Source: Clostridia bacterium (GTDB taxonomy: Bacteria > Bacillota > Clostridia > Oscillospirales > CAG-272). Taken from it: DNA of 6,797 bases. The position numbers and the translations under genes were made by a program. Numbering within the stretch: position 1 is the first letter of the stretch; each line of letters starts with the position of its first letter. This document shows positions 1-6,033 of this stretch, piece after piece. The stretch covers positions 1 through 6,797 of the forward strand of contig CAAGKS010000013.1 of assembly GCA_900770605.1 (NCBI GenBank). Direction: 5' to 3'. Below the pieces are notes generated by a model that saw only the letters and a list, made by a program, of their open reading frames with translations, did not search any database and had not been told where the DNA came from.

Positions 1-101
1 CCTACGTCGTGAAGATACTTGTTGACAGTTGCCGCCGCCTTTTCCTCGTTGATCAGATAGTCATTGAATGATTTTATTATTTCTGTTGTTATTTTTCTCA
101 T
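1..101 (-). CDS. Tyrosine recombinase/integrase, N-terminal fragment (runs off the left edge)
   Basis: Only the first 33 codons are in the window, starting at an ATG at 101 and continuing beyond base 1. The peptide begins MRKITTEIIKSFNDYL and goes on with an EEKAAATVNKYLHDV stretch. This pattern (F..YL, then EK..ATV.KYL.DV) is typical of the SAM-like core-binding N-terminal domain of phage/transposon tyrosine recombinases, which holds the arm or core DNA during site-specific recombination. The catalytic domain with its R-H-R-Y residues would lie outside, so activity cannot be judged. A strong Shine-Dalgarno AGGAGG lies 10 nt before the ATG and fixes the start. It is transcribed in the same direction as the XRE regulator gene upstream, with a terminator between the two, which fits an integrative element. 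The family call rests on a short segment; another helical DNA-binding protein is possible. Confidence 0.7.
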   Translation of the reverse strand, partial: MRKITTEIIKSFNDYLINEEKAAATVNKYLHDV

Positions 102-157
102 AGTCTATCATCCTCCTTCTACCTAATTATTTTATCACGAACAGATGAATTTGTTTA

Positions 158-186
158 TATATACCAGTTGCTACAAATATTGTACC
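158..186 (-). promoter_or_regulatory. Possible extended -10 promoter of the integrase gene
   Basis: Read on the minus strand, TGGTATATA (166-158) resembles an extended -10 element (TGn plus a TATAAT-like hexamer). GGTACA (186-181) sits 17 nt upstream at the -35 position, matching the consensus only in its ACA half. The region lies between the XRE terminator and the integrase start, where a promoter is expected. A short near-palindrome, TACAA-ATA-TTGTA (172-184), overlaps the -35 edge and could be an operator. This is inferred from sequence pattern only. Confidence 0.35.
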
Positions 187-195
187 ATAGCCCTC

Positions 196-240
196 AAAAA
201 AGAAAACAACCGATAAGTACATCGCCATACCTATCGGTTG
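196..240 (-). terminator. Rho-independent terminator of the XRE gene
   Basis: CAACCGATA (207-215) pairs with TATCGGTTG (232-240), and after one mismatch the stem continues with GTA (217-219) to TAC (228-230), leaving an 8-nt loop. On the minus strand the stem is followed by a T-rich tract, TTTTCTTTTTT (206-196). It begins 3 nt after the XRE stop codon, so it ends that transcript and separates it from the integrase gene. Confidence 0.85.
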
Positions 241-243
241 AAT

Positions 244-567
244 TTAAGTATGATTTTTAATTTCCAAAACAATTTTTATTATCTCTGCTATCCGCTTTTG
301 CTCGTAAGCAGAAAGACAGATCGTTTCATCTTGAATTGTTTTGCTGTTATGAATATTTGTTTGCCCCAGTAACTCGTCCGCAGAAATGCTTAAAACCGTG
401 CATAACCTTGCAACTATCATAATACTCGGTAATTGCTTTCCGCACTCAATACGGCTTAAATATTTTTCTGATATATCAATCTTTTCGGCTAGTTCCGCTT
501 GCGTCAAACATGCTGTTTTTCTTGCACCAGCAATTCTTCTTCCAATCGTTTCTTTTGATAATGTCAT
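244..567 (-). CDS. Small XRE-family helix-turn-helix transcriptional regulator
   Basis: A 107-residue protein with a Cro/C1-type DNA-binding domain at about residues 8-67. The HTH core is visible as LTQAELAEKIDISEKYLSRI (residues 21-40), followed by ECGKQLPS and a helix ending in SADELLG. The remaining ~40 residues are charged and helical with no recognisable ligand domain, so it is a stand-alone repressor-type protein. The ATG at 567 is preceded by GAGAGGAT at about 7 nt and lies a suitable distance below a near-consensus promoter. It has its own terminator. Such genes often control integration or transfer modules of mobile elements, and an integrase-like gene follows on the same strand; that role is inferred from context. 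Its target is unknown. Confidence 0.9.
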   Translation of the reverse strand: MTLSKETIGRRIAGARKTACLTQAELAEKIDISEKYLSRIECGKQLPSIMIVARLCTVLSISADELLGQTNIHNSKTIQDETICLSAYEQKRIAEIIKIVLEIKNHT

Positions 568-599
568 TTTATCCTCTCGTTAATTATATTCGAGATCAT

Positions 600-628
600 A
601 TTATATCGTGCTTTGGATAATTTGTAAA
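600..628 (-). promoter_or_regulatory. Near-consensus housekeeping sigma promoter of the XRE gene
   Basis: On the minus strand, TTTACA (628-623) and TATAAT (605-600) are separated by exactly 17 nt. The -10 is a perfect match and the -35 differs from TTGACA at one position. The predicted start is near 593, about 25 nt upstream of the XRE ATG at 567. This should be a strong vegetative promoter unless it is repressed, for example by the XRE protein itself. Confidence 0.8.
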
Positions 629-779
629 CGGTTATGAGAATTATCAATCGCAACATTTCCGCAAACTCTTTGACCACATCATTTACGGCGACATCAAAAC
701 GCGATATAATGTTTTCAGGAAATACGCAAACGATGTGTTCGGCGCAAGGATTTTGCAAGCTAAAAGCTGGGTTTTATAA
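621..779 (+). pseudogene. Protein-like reading-frame remnant without a start codon
   Basis: The plus-strand frame from the stop at 618-620 to the TAA at 777-779 reads 52 codons with no ATG. From about base 633 it gives YENYQSQHFRKLFDHIIYGD and later RKYANDVFGARILQAKSWVL. The mix of aromatic, basic and aliphatic residues looks like the C-terminal end of a real protein, unlike the low-complexity shadows in the other frames. I do not recognise the family. It overlaps the -35 element of the divergently read XRE promoter, as expected if an element boundary cut through an older gene. A chance open frame of this length is quite possible, hence the low confidence. Confidence 0.3.
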
Positions 780-817
780 GGCTTTCTCACACCACCATGT
801 GTCAATGATGGGTCTAA

Positions 818-913
818 CGCGTAGAGATGATGGGCTTGATCGGCGCAGGTAACAACCCCATGGTTGGTATGACCGTAGCGGTTGCAGTTGCTATCGAAGA
901 GGCAAGCAAATAA
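818..913 (+). pseudogene. Short protein-like C-terminal remnant or small ORF (MMGLIGAGNNPMVGM...)
   Basis: After a stop at 815-817, this frame reads RVE and then, from the ATG at 827, 28 codons rich in Gly, Ala and Val: MMGLIGAGNNPMVGM followed by TVAVAVAIEEASK and a TAA at 911-913. The composition is that of a genuine protein tail (a glycine-rich turn and a hydrophobic beta or helix segment). A weak terminator-like hairpin starts at its stop codon, which supports a former gene end. No Shine-Dalgarno is visible before the ATG at 827, so it is more likely a 3' fragment than a complete small gene. I cannot name the family. Confidence 0.35.
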
Positions 914-935
914 TCCTTGATTTATAAGGGTTTTT
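912..935 (+). terminator. Weak terminator-like hairpin after the 818-913 remnant
   Basis: AATCCTT (912-918) can pair with AAGGGTT (926-932), including one G-T pair, around a 7-nt loop. TTT follows, giving a run of five T at 931-935. The stem begins inside the TAA stop of the remnant frame. It is short and AT-rich, so termination would be inefficient. Confidence 0.35.
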
Positions 936-943
936 AACACTTC

Positions 944-992
944 GTAGGGGCGACCATTGGTCGCCCGCGGGCGATTCATGAATCGCCCCTAC
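944..992. repeat. 49-bp double-palindrome intergenic repeat (REP/MITE-like)
   Basis: The outer arms GTAGGGGCGA (944-953) and TCGCCCCTAC (983-992) are perfect inverted repeats. Inside are two adjacent hairpins. The first, 948-966, has 9-bp arms GGGCGACCA/TGGTCGCCC around a single T. The second, 969-988, is a perfect 20-bp palindrome centred on TTCATGAA. The GC-rich unit sits in AT-rich surroundings between a gene remnant and the operon terminator. I recall units starting GTAGGGGCGA as dispersed intergenic repeats in clostridial genomes; copy number here cannot be tested from one window. It encodes no protein. Confidence 0.8.
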
Positions 993-1007
993 AAAATCAA
1001 ATAAAAT

Positions 1008-1060
1008 AAAAAGTTGGACACATCATTCGGGATTTCCCTTATGATGTGTCCAACTTTTTT
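1008..1060 (-). terminator. Strong terminator of the uronate operon, probably bidirectional
   Basis: AAAAAGTTGGACACATCAT (1008-1026) pairs over 19 bp with 1041-1059, leaving a 14-nt loop that itself contains a GGGA/TCCC helix. On the minus strand it starts 9 nt past the last base of the kdgK stop codon and is followed by a T-rich tract (TTTTTATTTTATTT), so it ends the operon transcript. On the plus strand the stem is followed by TTTTTTG, so it would also stop transcription entering from the left. Confidence 0.92.
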
Positions 1061-1068
1061 GTTTAGTT

Positions 1069-2091
1069 TTATCTCTGAACTCTGCCGCTTCCGTCGCCGC
1101 CTGCAAGCTTTTCTACCTCGGAAACGCTGATTCTGTTATAGTCGCCCTCGATAGAGTGCTTGAGCGCGGATGCCGCAACTGCAAACTCGATGGCGTACTG
1201 CGTATCCTTTCCTGCAAGAAGAGCGTATATAAGTCCTCCGCCAAAGCTATCGCCACCGCCAACGCGGTCAACTATGTGGAGATGATAGGACTTGGAGAAG
1301 CAGTAGTTCTCACCGTCATAAAGCATACCTGCCCAATCGTTATCGTTTGCGGAGATAGAGGAGCGGAGCGTGATAGCAACCTTCTCAAAGCCGAACTTAT
1401 CAGCAAGCTGCTTTGCAACAGACTTATAGCCCTCGTGGTTGAGCTTTCCACCGTAAATATCTGTGTTTTCAGCCTCGATACCGAATACGTCCTTTGCGTC
1501 CTCTTCGTTGGAGATACAAACGTCAACGTACTCGCAAAGCTTAGTCATAGCCTCTCTTGCCTCTGCTCTTGTCCAGAGTTTTCCGCGATAGTTGAGGTCG
1601 CAAGATATCTTGACGCCTCTTGCTTTTGCCGCACGACAAGCCTCAAGGCAGATCTCTACCATATTTCCGCCAAGTGCGGGAGTGATTCCTGTGAAGTGGA
1701 ACCAATCAGCTCCCTCAAAAATGCTATCCCAATCGAAATCGGAGGAGACTGCCTCTGCTATCGAAGAATGCGCTCTGTCATAAATACAAACGCTTCCTCT
1801 CTGCGAAGCTCCTTTTTCAAGGAAATAAATTCCCACTCTGTCGCCGCCGCGAACGATCTCGTCGGTATCTACGCCAAAGTAGCGGAGAGAATCGACAGCC
1901 GCCTGACCGATGGCATGCTTAGGAAGTTTGGTAACGTAAGTACTGTGTAAGCCATAGTTGGCAAGAGAGACCGCAACGTTTGCCTCACCGCCGCCAAAGG
2001 TAGCCTGCATCTGATCATTCTGGAAAAATCTATAATATCCGTTAGGTGCAAGACGGAGCATAAGCTCACCGAATGTAACAACTGTTTTCAT
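1069..2091 (-). CDS. kdgK: 2-keto-3-deoxygluconate kinase (PfkB/ribokinase family)
   Basis: A 340-residue cytoplasmic sugar kinase that phosphorylates 2-keto-3-deoxygluconate (KDG) to KDPG with ATP, the fourth enzymatic step of this hexuronate route. The N-terminus MKTVVTFGELMLRLAPNG is typical of KdgK. The PfkB substrate motif GGGEANVAVSLANYG is at residues 33-47. The C-terminal PfkB signature DRVGGGDSFGGGL is at 275-287, with Asp281 as the predicted catalytic base and Gly278-280 as the anion hole. YRGKLW (168-173) is another usual KdgK segment. It is the last gene of the operon. Its ATG overlaps the kdgA stop by one base (TAATG), and its ribosome-binding GGAGG lies inside the end of kdgA (2102-2106), so translation is probably coupled. 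Other PfkB sugars are possible in principle, but the context makes KDG by far the best call. Confidence 0.95.
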   Translation of the reverse strand: MKTVVTFGELMLRLAPNGYYRFFQNDQMQATFGGGEANVAVSLANYGLHSTYVTKLPKHAIGQAAVDSLRYFGVDTDEIVRGGDRVGIYFLEKGASQRGSVCIYDRAHSSIAEAVSSDFDWDSIFEGADWFHFTGITPALGGNMVEICLEACRAAKARGVKISCDLNYRGKLWTRAEAREAMTKLCEYVDVCISNEEDAKDVFGIEAENTDIYGGKLNHEGYKSVAKQLADKFGFEKVAITLRSSISANDNDWAGMLYDGENYCFSKSYHLHIVDRVGGGDSFGGGLIYALLAGKDTQYAIEFAVAASALKHSIEGDYNRISVSEVEKLAGGDGSGRVQR

Positions 2092-2648
2092 TATTTCTCT
2101 TCCTCCATTTTTTCAAGTGCTTCCTTTACGAAGAAGCTTCCGCCGATAGCGGCTATCTTATCAAATGCCAAAAATTCGTCTATGTTGCTTCTGTCAACTC
2201 CGCCCGTGGGAATAAACTTGACCTGCGGGAACGGAGCGGAAAGCGCTTTGAGAGCCTTCAAGCCGCCATATACGTTAGCGGGGAAAAATTTGACCGTGGT
2301 AATTCCGAATTCAAGCGCCGCCATTATCTCGGTGGGCGTTACGCAACCGGGATAGTAGGGGATATTTTTCTCGTTGCAGATCTTTGCAACTGCGGGGGAG
2401 AGTCCGGGGGATACGATAAACGTAGCGCCTGCCTTAAGAGCTGCCTTACATTGTTCTGCATTGATTACGGTTCCCGCGCCAATCTCCATATCGGGATAAT
2501 TCTTTGCTGCGTACTCGATAGCCTCTGCCGCGCAAGCGGTACGGAAGGTTATTTCAGCGCAGTTGATGCCGCTGTTCTTGAGAGCGGTGAGTATTTTGTC
2601 GGTCTCTGACAATTCTTTAATAACAACAACTGGAATAAACTTTTCCAT
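2091..2648 (-). CDS. kdgA: KDPG aldolase (2-dehydro-3-deoxy-phosphogluconate / 4-hydroxy-2-oxoglutarate aldolase)
   Basis: A class I aldolase that splits KDPG into pyruvate and glyceraldehyde-3-phosphate, the last step of the route. Family landmarks are AEITFRT (residues 31-37, catalytic Glu32), GAGTVI (57-62), SPGLSP (80-85), TVKFFPA with the Schiff-base Lys120 (118-124), and the phosphate-binding FIPTGG (145-150) and IGGSFFV (168-174) segments. At 185 residues it is shorter than the usual ~205-215. It lacks most of the first helix, and after GGSFFV it ends with a short charged tail instead of the usual final ~20-residue helix. All active-site residues are present. AAGGAG lies 8 nt before the ATG. 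It follows the dehydrogenase gene by 24 nt and overlaps kdgK by one base. Confidence in family is high; the effect of the short C-terminus is unknown. Confidence 0.95.
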   Translation of the reverse strand: MEKFIPVVVIKELSETDKILTALKNSGINCAEITFRTACAAEAIEYAAKNYPDMEIGAGTVINAEQCKAALKAGATFIVSPGLSPAVAKICNEKNIPYYPGCVTPTEIMAALEFGITTVKFFPANVYGGLKALKALSAPFPQVKFIPTGGVDRSNIDEFLAFDKIAAIGGSFFVKEALEKMEEEK

Positions 2649-2672
2649 CTTATTTTCTCCTTACAATAAAAA

Positions 2673-3518
2673 TTAAACTCCGGAATAAGCCGCAAATCCG
2701 CAATCTATAGGAAGCACAACGCCTGTGATCGCCGACGCAGACTTATCATCACAAAGGAAGAGCGTACCGCCGAGCAACTCGGTTGCGTCAACGTATCTTC
2801 CCATAGGAGTGCCGTTCAATATTTTCGCGCTTCTCGCGGTGGGAGTGCCGTCCTCGCCAAAGAGGAGCTTATAGTTTTGCGCGGAAACAAGGAATCCGGG
2901 CGCTATTGCATTGCAACGTATTCCCGTACCTGCAAAGTGAGTTGCGAGCCACTGTGTAAAGTTGGAAATGCCCGCCTTTGCCGCAGAGTATGCGGGGATC
3001 TTCGTCAGAGGGGTGTATGCGTTCATCGAAGAGATGTTGAGTATGCAGCCTGCCTTCTTCGATACCATATCCTTTGCGAATACCTGCGTAGGAAGCAAGG
3101 TTCCTTGGAAGTTAAGCTTGAACACGAAATCAACTCCGTCTGCCTGAAGATCGAAGAAGGATTTGCCACCTTCCTTAGCCTCATGCTGATACTCGTTATC
3201 GGTAGTTGCTCTGGGATTGTTACCACCTGCGCCGTTTACGAGAATATCGCACTCACCAAGGTCACGAATCACTGCCCGATGTACCTCTTCAAGAGCCGCC
3301 GCATCAAGCACGTTTGCCTTGTAACCCTCGCAGATAAAGCCCTCGGATTTAAGCTCGTCAGCCAGTGCCTTTACCGCATCCTCGTTAAGGTCAAGAGCCG
3401 CAACCTTTGCGCCCGACTGAGCAAAAGCTCTTGCCATAGCGCCGCAGATGATTCCACCCGCGCCCGTAACAACGACTACCTTGCCGCTGTAATCTATATT
3501 GATTGGAAGCTGTATCAT
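2673..3518 (-). CDS. uxuB: SDR-family D-mannonate oxidoreductase (fructuronate reductase)
   Basis: A 281-residue short-chain dehydrogenase predicted to reduce D-fructuronate to D-mannonate with NADH. The dinucleotide-binding loop TGAGGIICG is at residues 18-26, and Asp43 at the end of the second strand (ALDLN) favours NAD(H) over NADP(H). NGAGG is at 95-99. The catalytic set is Asn136, Ser164 (NISSMNAY), Tyr177 and Lys181 (YSAAK), and APGF is at 206-209. The insert at about 100-128 after NNPRATT and the FGEDGTPTARS segment match my recollection of the Bacillus YjmF/UxuB group, which is unrelated in fold to the long-chain E. coli UxuB. AAGGAG overlaps the uxuA stop codon, 8 nt before the ATG, and the gene sits directly after mannonate dehydratase. 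SDR substrate cannot be fixed from motifs alone; a gluconate 5-dehydrogenase-like or tagaturonate-reducing activity is the alternative. Confidence 0.88.
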   Translation of the reverse strand: MIQLPINIDYSGKVVVVTGAGGIICGAMARAFAQSGAKVAALDLNEDAVKALADELKSEGFICEGYKANVLDAAALEEVHRAVIRDLGECDILVNGAGGNNPRATTDNEYQHEAKEGGKSFFDLQADGVDFVFKLNFQGTLLPTQVFAKDMVSKKAGCILNISSMNAYTPLTKIPAYSAAKAGISNFTQWLATHFAGTGIRCNAIAPGFLVSAQNYKLLFGEDGTPTARSAKILNGTPMGRYVDATELLGGTLFLCDDKSASAITGVVLPIDCGFAAYSGV

Positions 3519-3530
3519 ATCTTTTTCTCC

Positions 3531-4619
3531 TTATTTATTATCAAATTTTTCAAGGCTGTCCCAAACGCCAAGCATATACATTATACCAAGCGCGCGGTCG
3601 TAAAGTCCGTAACCCGGACGCACGTTTCCGGGGCCCTCATCCCACAAGTGTCTGCCGTGGTCGGGACGGATGTATCCTTCGTATCCGCAGTCGTGATAAG
3701 CCTTGAGTATCTCAAGAATACCCGTATCTCCGTCACAGTCTCTGTGGCTTGCCTCAGAGAAATCTCCGTTTTCAAAATGCTTCACATTTCTTATATGCGC
3801 AAACGCAATTCTGTCGCAATGCTTACGAACGATATCCGCAACATTGTTATTCGGGTCTGCATTAAGGCTTCCCGAGCAGAGCGTCAGACAGTTGTATTCA
3901 TCGTCGACCATTCTCAAGAAGCGGTCGATATTAGCCTCGTTGATAAGCAATCTGGGAAGTCCAAATATATCCCATGGCGGATCGTCCATGTGTATCGCCA
4001 TCTTGATGTCGCACTCGCGGCAAGTCGGCATAATCGCCTCAAGGAAATATTTGAGATTTTCCCAAAGCTTCTCGTGGTCAACTCCCTCGTAAGCCTTGAA
4101 AAGCTCATCAAGCTTTGCCATTCTTTCAGGCTCCCAGCCCGGAAACGACATATTATACTTCTCGGTAAAATCGAGAATATATTTCGCCATAGCGTTGTAA
4201 TCGTCCTGAATCATGTTCTTCTCATAGAAAAGGGCAGTAGATCCGTCGCCTACGGGGTGGAAGAGGTTCGAACGGGTCCAGTCGAATATAGGCATAAAGT
4301 TGTAGCATATTACCTTTACACCGAACTTTGAAAGATTGCGAATAGTCGTTTTATAGTTTTCAATATATGCATCACGAGTGGGAAGACCGATTTTTATGTC
4401 GTCGTGAACGTTAACCGACTCGACCACGTCCATGTTGAAGCCATATTCGTCGAGCTGACGCTTGACCTCGGCTATCTCATCAGTTTCCCAAATTTCACCG
4501 GGCATCTTGTGATGGAGCGCCCAAACGATACCGTCAACTCCGGGTATCTGCTTGATATCGGAGAGCTTTATTTTGTCATTTCCCTCTCCGTACCACCGAA
4601 AAGTCATTTTCATTGGCAT
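3531..4619 (-). CDS. uxuA: D-mannonate dehydratase
   Basis: A 362-residue TIM-barrel, metal-dependent (Mn2+/Fe2+) enzyme that dehydrates D-mannonate to 2-keto-3-deoxygluconate. The N-terminus MKMTFRWYGEGND (from residue 3) and GVDGIVWALH (27-36) are hallmark UxuA sequences. The expected metal and active-site residues are His210 (HMDDPPW), Cys248 (TLCSGSLNADP), His275 (AFAHIRNV) and Asp320-His321 (RPDHGRHLWDE). Length matches the ~360-residue Gram-positive form. The start at 4619 is preceded by GGAGGG at about 6 nt; a second ATG six bases downstream (4613) is less well spaced. It lies 16 nt after uxaC and 12 nt before the dehydrogenase gene, in pathway order. The protein appears intact. Confidence 0.97.
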   Translation of the reverse strand: MPMKMTFRWYGEGNDKIKLSDIKQIPGVDGIVWALHHKMPGEIWETDEIAEVKRQLDEYGFNMDVVESVNVHDDIKIGLPTRDAYIENYKTTIRNLSKFGVKVICYNFMPIFDWTRSNLFHPVGDGSTALFYEKNMIQDDYNAMAKYILDFTEKYNMSFPGWEPERMAKLDELFKAYEGVDHEKLWENLKYFLEAIMPTCRECDIKMAIHMDDPPWDIFGLPRLLINEANIDRFLRMVDDEYNCLTLCSGSLNADPNNNVADIVRKHCDRIAFAHIRNVKHFENGDFSEASHRDCDGDTGILEILKAYHDCGYEGYIRPDHGRHLWDEGPGNVRPGYGLYDRALGIMYMLGVWDSLEKFDNK

Positions 4620-4635
4620 AAGTTACCCTCCTGAT

Positions 4636-6024
4636 TTATAATCCAAAATAATTTTTTGCGTTTTTATAGCATATACCCTCTACGATATTGGCAAGCGCCG
4701 TCTCGTCGTCAGGGTACTCGCCGCCCTCTACCCATTCACCGATAAGTCCGCAAAGGATACGGCGGAAGTATTCGTGCCGGGTATAGCTGAGGAAGCTTCT
4801 TGAGTCTGTCAGCATTCCTACAAAGTTGCCGAGCAGGCTGAGATTTGCAAGGCTTGTAAGCTGATCTCTCATTCCCTGCTTATTATCGTTGAACCACCAC
4901 GCGCTTCCGTGCTGGATCTTGCCGGCTATCTCCGTGCCTTGAAAGGCTCCTATAAGAGTGTCGATAAACGCATTATCCGATGAGTCAAGGCTGTATATGA
5001 TAGTCTTGGGCAGAGTATCGGTGGAGTTTAGTCTATCAAGAAGCTTTGCGAGCTTTTGAGAGCCGTTGTGCGGACCGATACAGTCGAATCCCGTATCCGC
5101 TCCGAGTGCGTGGAACATTTTACTGTTGGGGTTTCTTAAACAGTTGTAGTGTAGCTGCATTACCCAACCAAGACGCGAATATTCGCGCGCACAATGTAGC
5201 AAGAGCTCCGTTTTAAATGCCTCCGCTTCGCCATCTGATATCCTCTCTCCCGCGAGGGCGCGCTCAAAAACATTTTCAAGCTCCCCCTTGGTAGCCTCGC
5301 CGTAGACCATAGCGTCAAGCCCGTGGTCACTCGCGCGGCAGCCGTGAGCGTTAAAATACTCGATCCTTGCAGTAAGCGCACGCTTGAGAGTGTCAAGATC
5401 GCGTATCGCAATTCCCAAAACCTCGGAAAGCCTTGCTATATACTCACGCCAGCCTGCCTTGTCGATGTTGAGCGCTTTGTCGGGACGGAACGAGGGAGCA
5501 ACTACCGTATCAAAGCTCTCGTCCGCGGCGAGAAGCTTATGATATTCAAGGCTATCCACGGGATCGTCGGTAGTACCGATGAACGCCACGTTGCTCTTTT
5601 TTATTATGCCACGGACGCTCATGTTTTCGTGTTTGAGCTTCTCGTTGCATATATCCCACACTTCCTTTGCTGTGTCGGCGCAGAGTACGCCCTCATATCC
5701 AAAGTAGTTTTTAAGTTCGAGGTGACACCAATGGTACATGGGGTTGCCTATCGCCTTTGGCAAAAGCTCGGCGAATTTTTCGAATTTTTCATAGGGGTCG
5801 GCATTTCCGGTAATGTAATGCTCGTCCACCCCGTTCGAACGCATAAGTCTCCATTTGTAGTGGTCACCTCCGAGCCAAAGCTCGGTGATGTTCTCAAATC
5901 GCCTGTCCTCATATATCTCACGAGGATTTACATGGCAATGATAATCGATGATAGGGAGCTTTGCTGCGTGCTCCGTGTAAAGTCTTTGTGCAGTTTTTGT
6001 TGTCAGAAGAAAATCTTTATCCAA
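4636..6024 (-). CDS. uxaC: Uronate isomerase (glucuronate/galacturonate isomerase)
   Basis: A cytoplasmic amidohydrolase-superfamily isomerase that converts D-glucuronate to D-fructuronate (and D-galacturonate to D-tagaturonate), the entry step of the pathway. From the TTG at 6024 it has 462 residues, close to the ~465-470 usual for the family. Landmarks are the metal-binding HxH in IIDYHCHV (His29, His31), GDHYKWR (53-59), GNPMYHW (93-99), GTTDDPVDSLE (150-160), RPDK (180-183), SDHGLD (232-237), WWFND (376-380) and the signature LTDSRSFLSYTRHEYFRRIL (405-424). No ATG or GTG is near the 5' end. The TTG lies 19 nt from the Shine-Dalgarno, whereas an in-frame ATT at 6036 is ideally placed and adds four family-like residues; see the separate entry. 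It follows the regulator by 46 nt (34 nt from the ATT) and leads the catabolic genes. Confidence 0.97.
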   Translation of the reverse strand: MDKDFLLTTKTAQRLYTEHAAKLPIIDYHCHVNPREIYEDRRFENITELWLGGDHYKWRLMRSNGVDEHYITGNADPYEKFEKFAELLPKAIGNPMYHWCHLELKNYFGYEGVLCADTAKEVWDICNEKLKHENMSVRGIIKKSNVAFIGTTDDPVDSLEYHKLLAADESFDTVVAPSFRPDKALNIDKAGWREYIARLSEVLGIAIRDLDTLKRALTARIEYFNAHGCRASDHGLDAMVYGEATKGELENVFERALAGERISDGEAEAFKTELLLHCAREYSRLGWVMQLHYNCLRNPNSKMFHALGADTGFDCIGPHNGSQKLAKLLDRLNSTDTLPKTIIYSLDSSDNAFIDTLIGAFQGTEIAGKIQHGSAWWFNDNKQGMRDQLTSLANLSLLGNFVGMLTDSRSFLSYTRHEYFRRILCGLIGEWVEGGEYPDDETALANIVEGICYKNAKNYFGL

Positions 6025-6033
6025 AAAACGCGC

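Noticed and set aside
683..979. A 98-codon minus-strand frame across the intergenic region
   Set aside because: It starts inside the palindromic repeat and has no Shine-Dalgarno. Its sequence looks like the complement of the more protein-like plus-strand fragments, so it was not called a gene.
944..1060. Adjacent palindromes considered as a CRISPR-like or tandem repeat array
   Set aside because: The hairpins differ from each other in sequence and size, with no constant repeat and spacer pattern. One is an intergenic palindromic repeat and the other a transcription terminator.
1246..1269. GGGD in KdgK instead of the textbook GAGD PfkB motif, considered as an inactivating change
   Set aside because: DRVGGGD(S/A)F is, to my knowledge, a normal variant in KDG kinases of Gram-positive bacteria, and the catalytic Asp281 is present.
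2877..4331. A 484-codon open frame on the plus strand, antisense to the dehydrogenase and dehydratase genes
   Set aside because: It lies opposite two genes with complete family motifs and runs across their boundary. Its translation is rich in Cys, Arg, Val and Ile with no recognisable domain, and no ribosome-binding site is seen. It is a codon-usage shadow.
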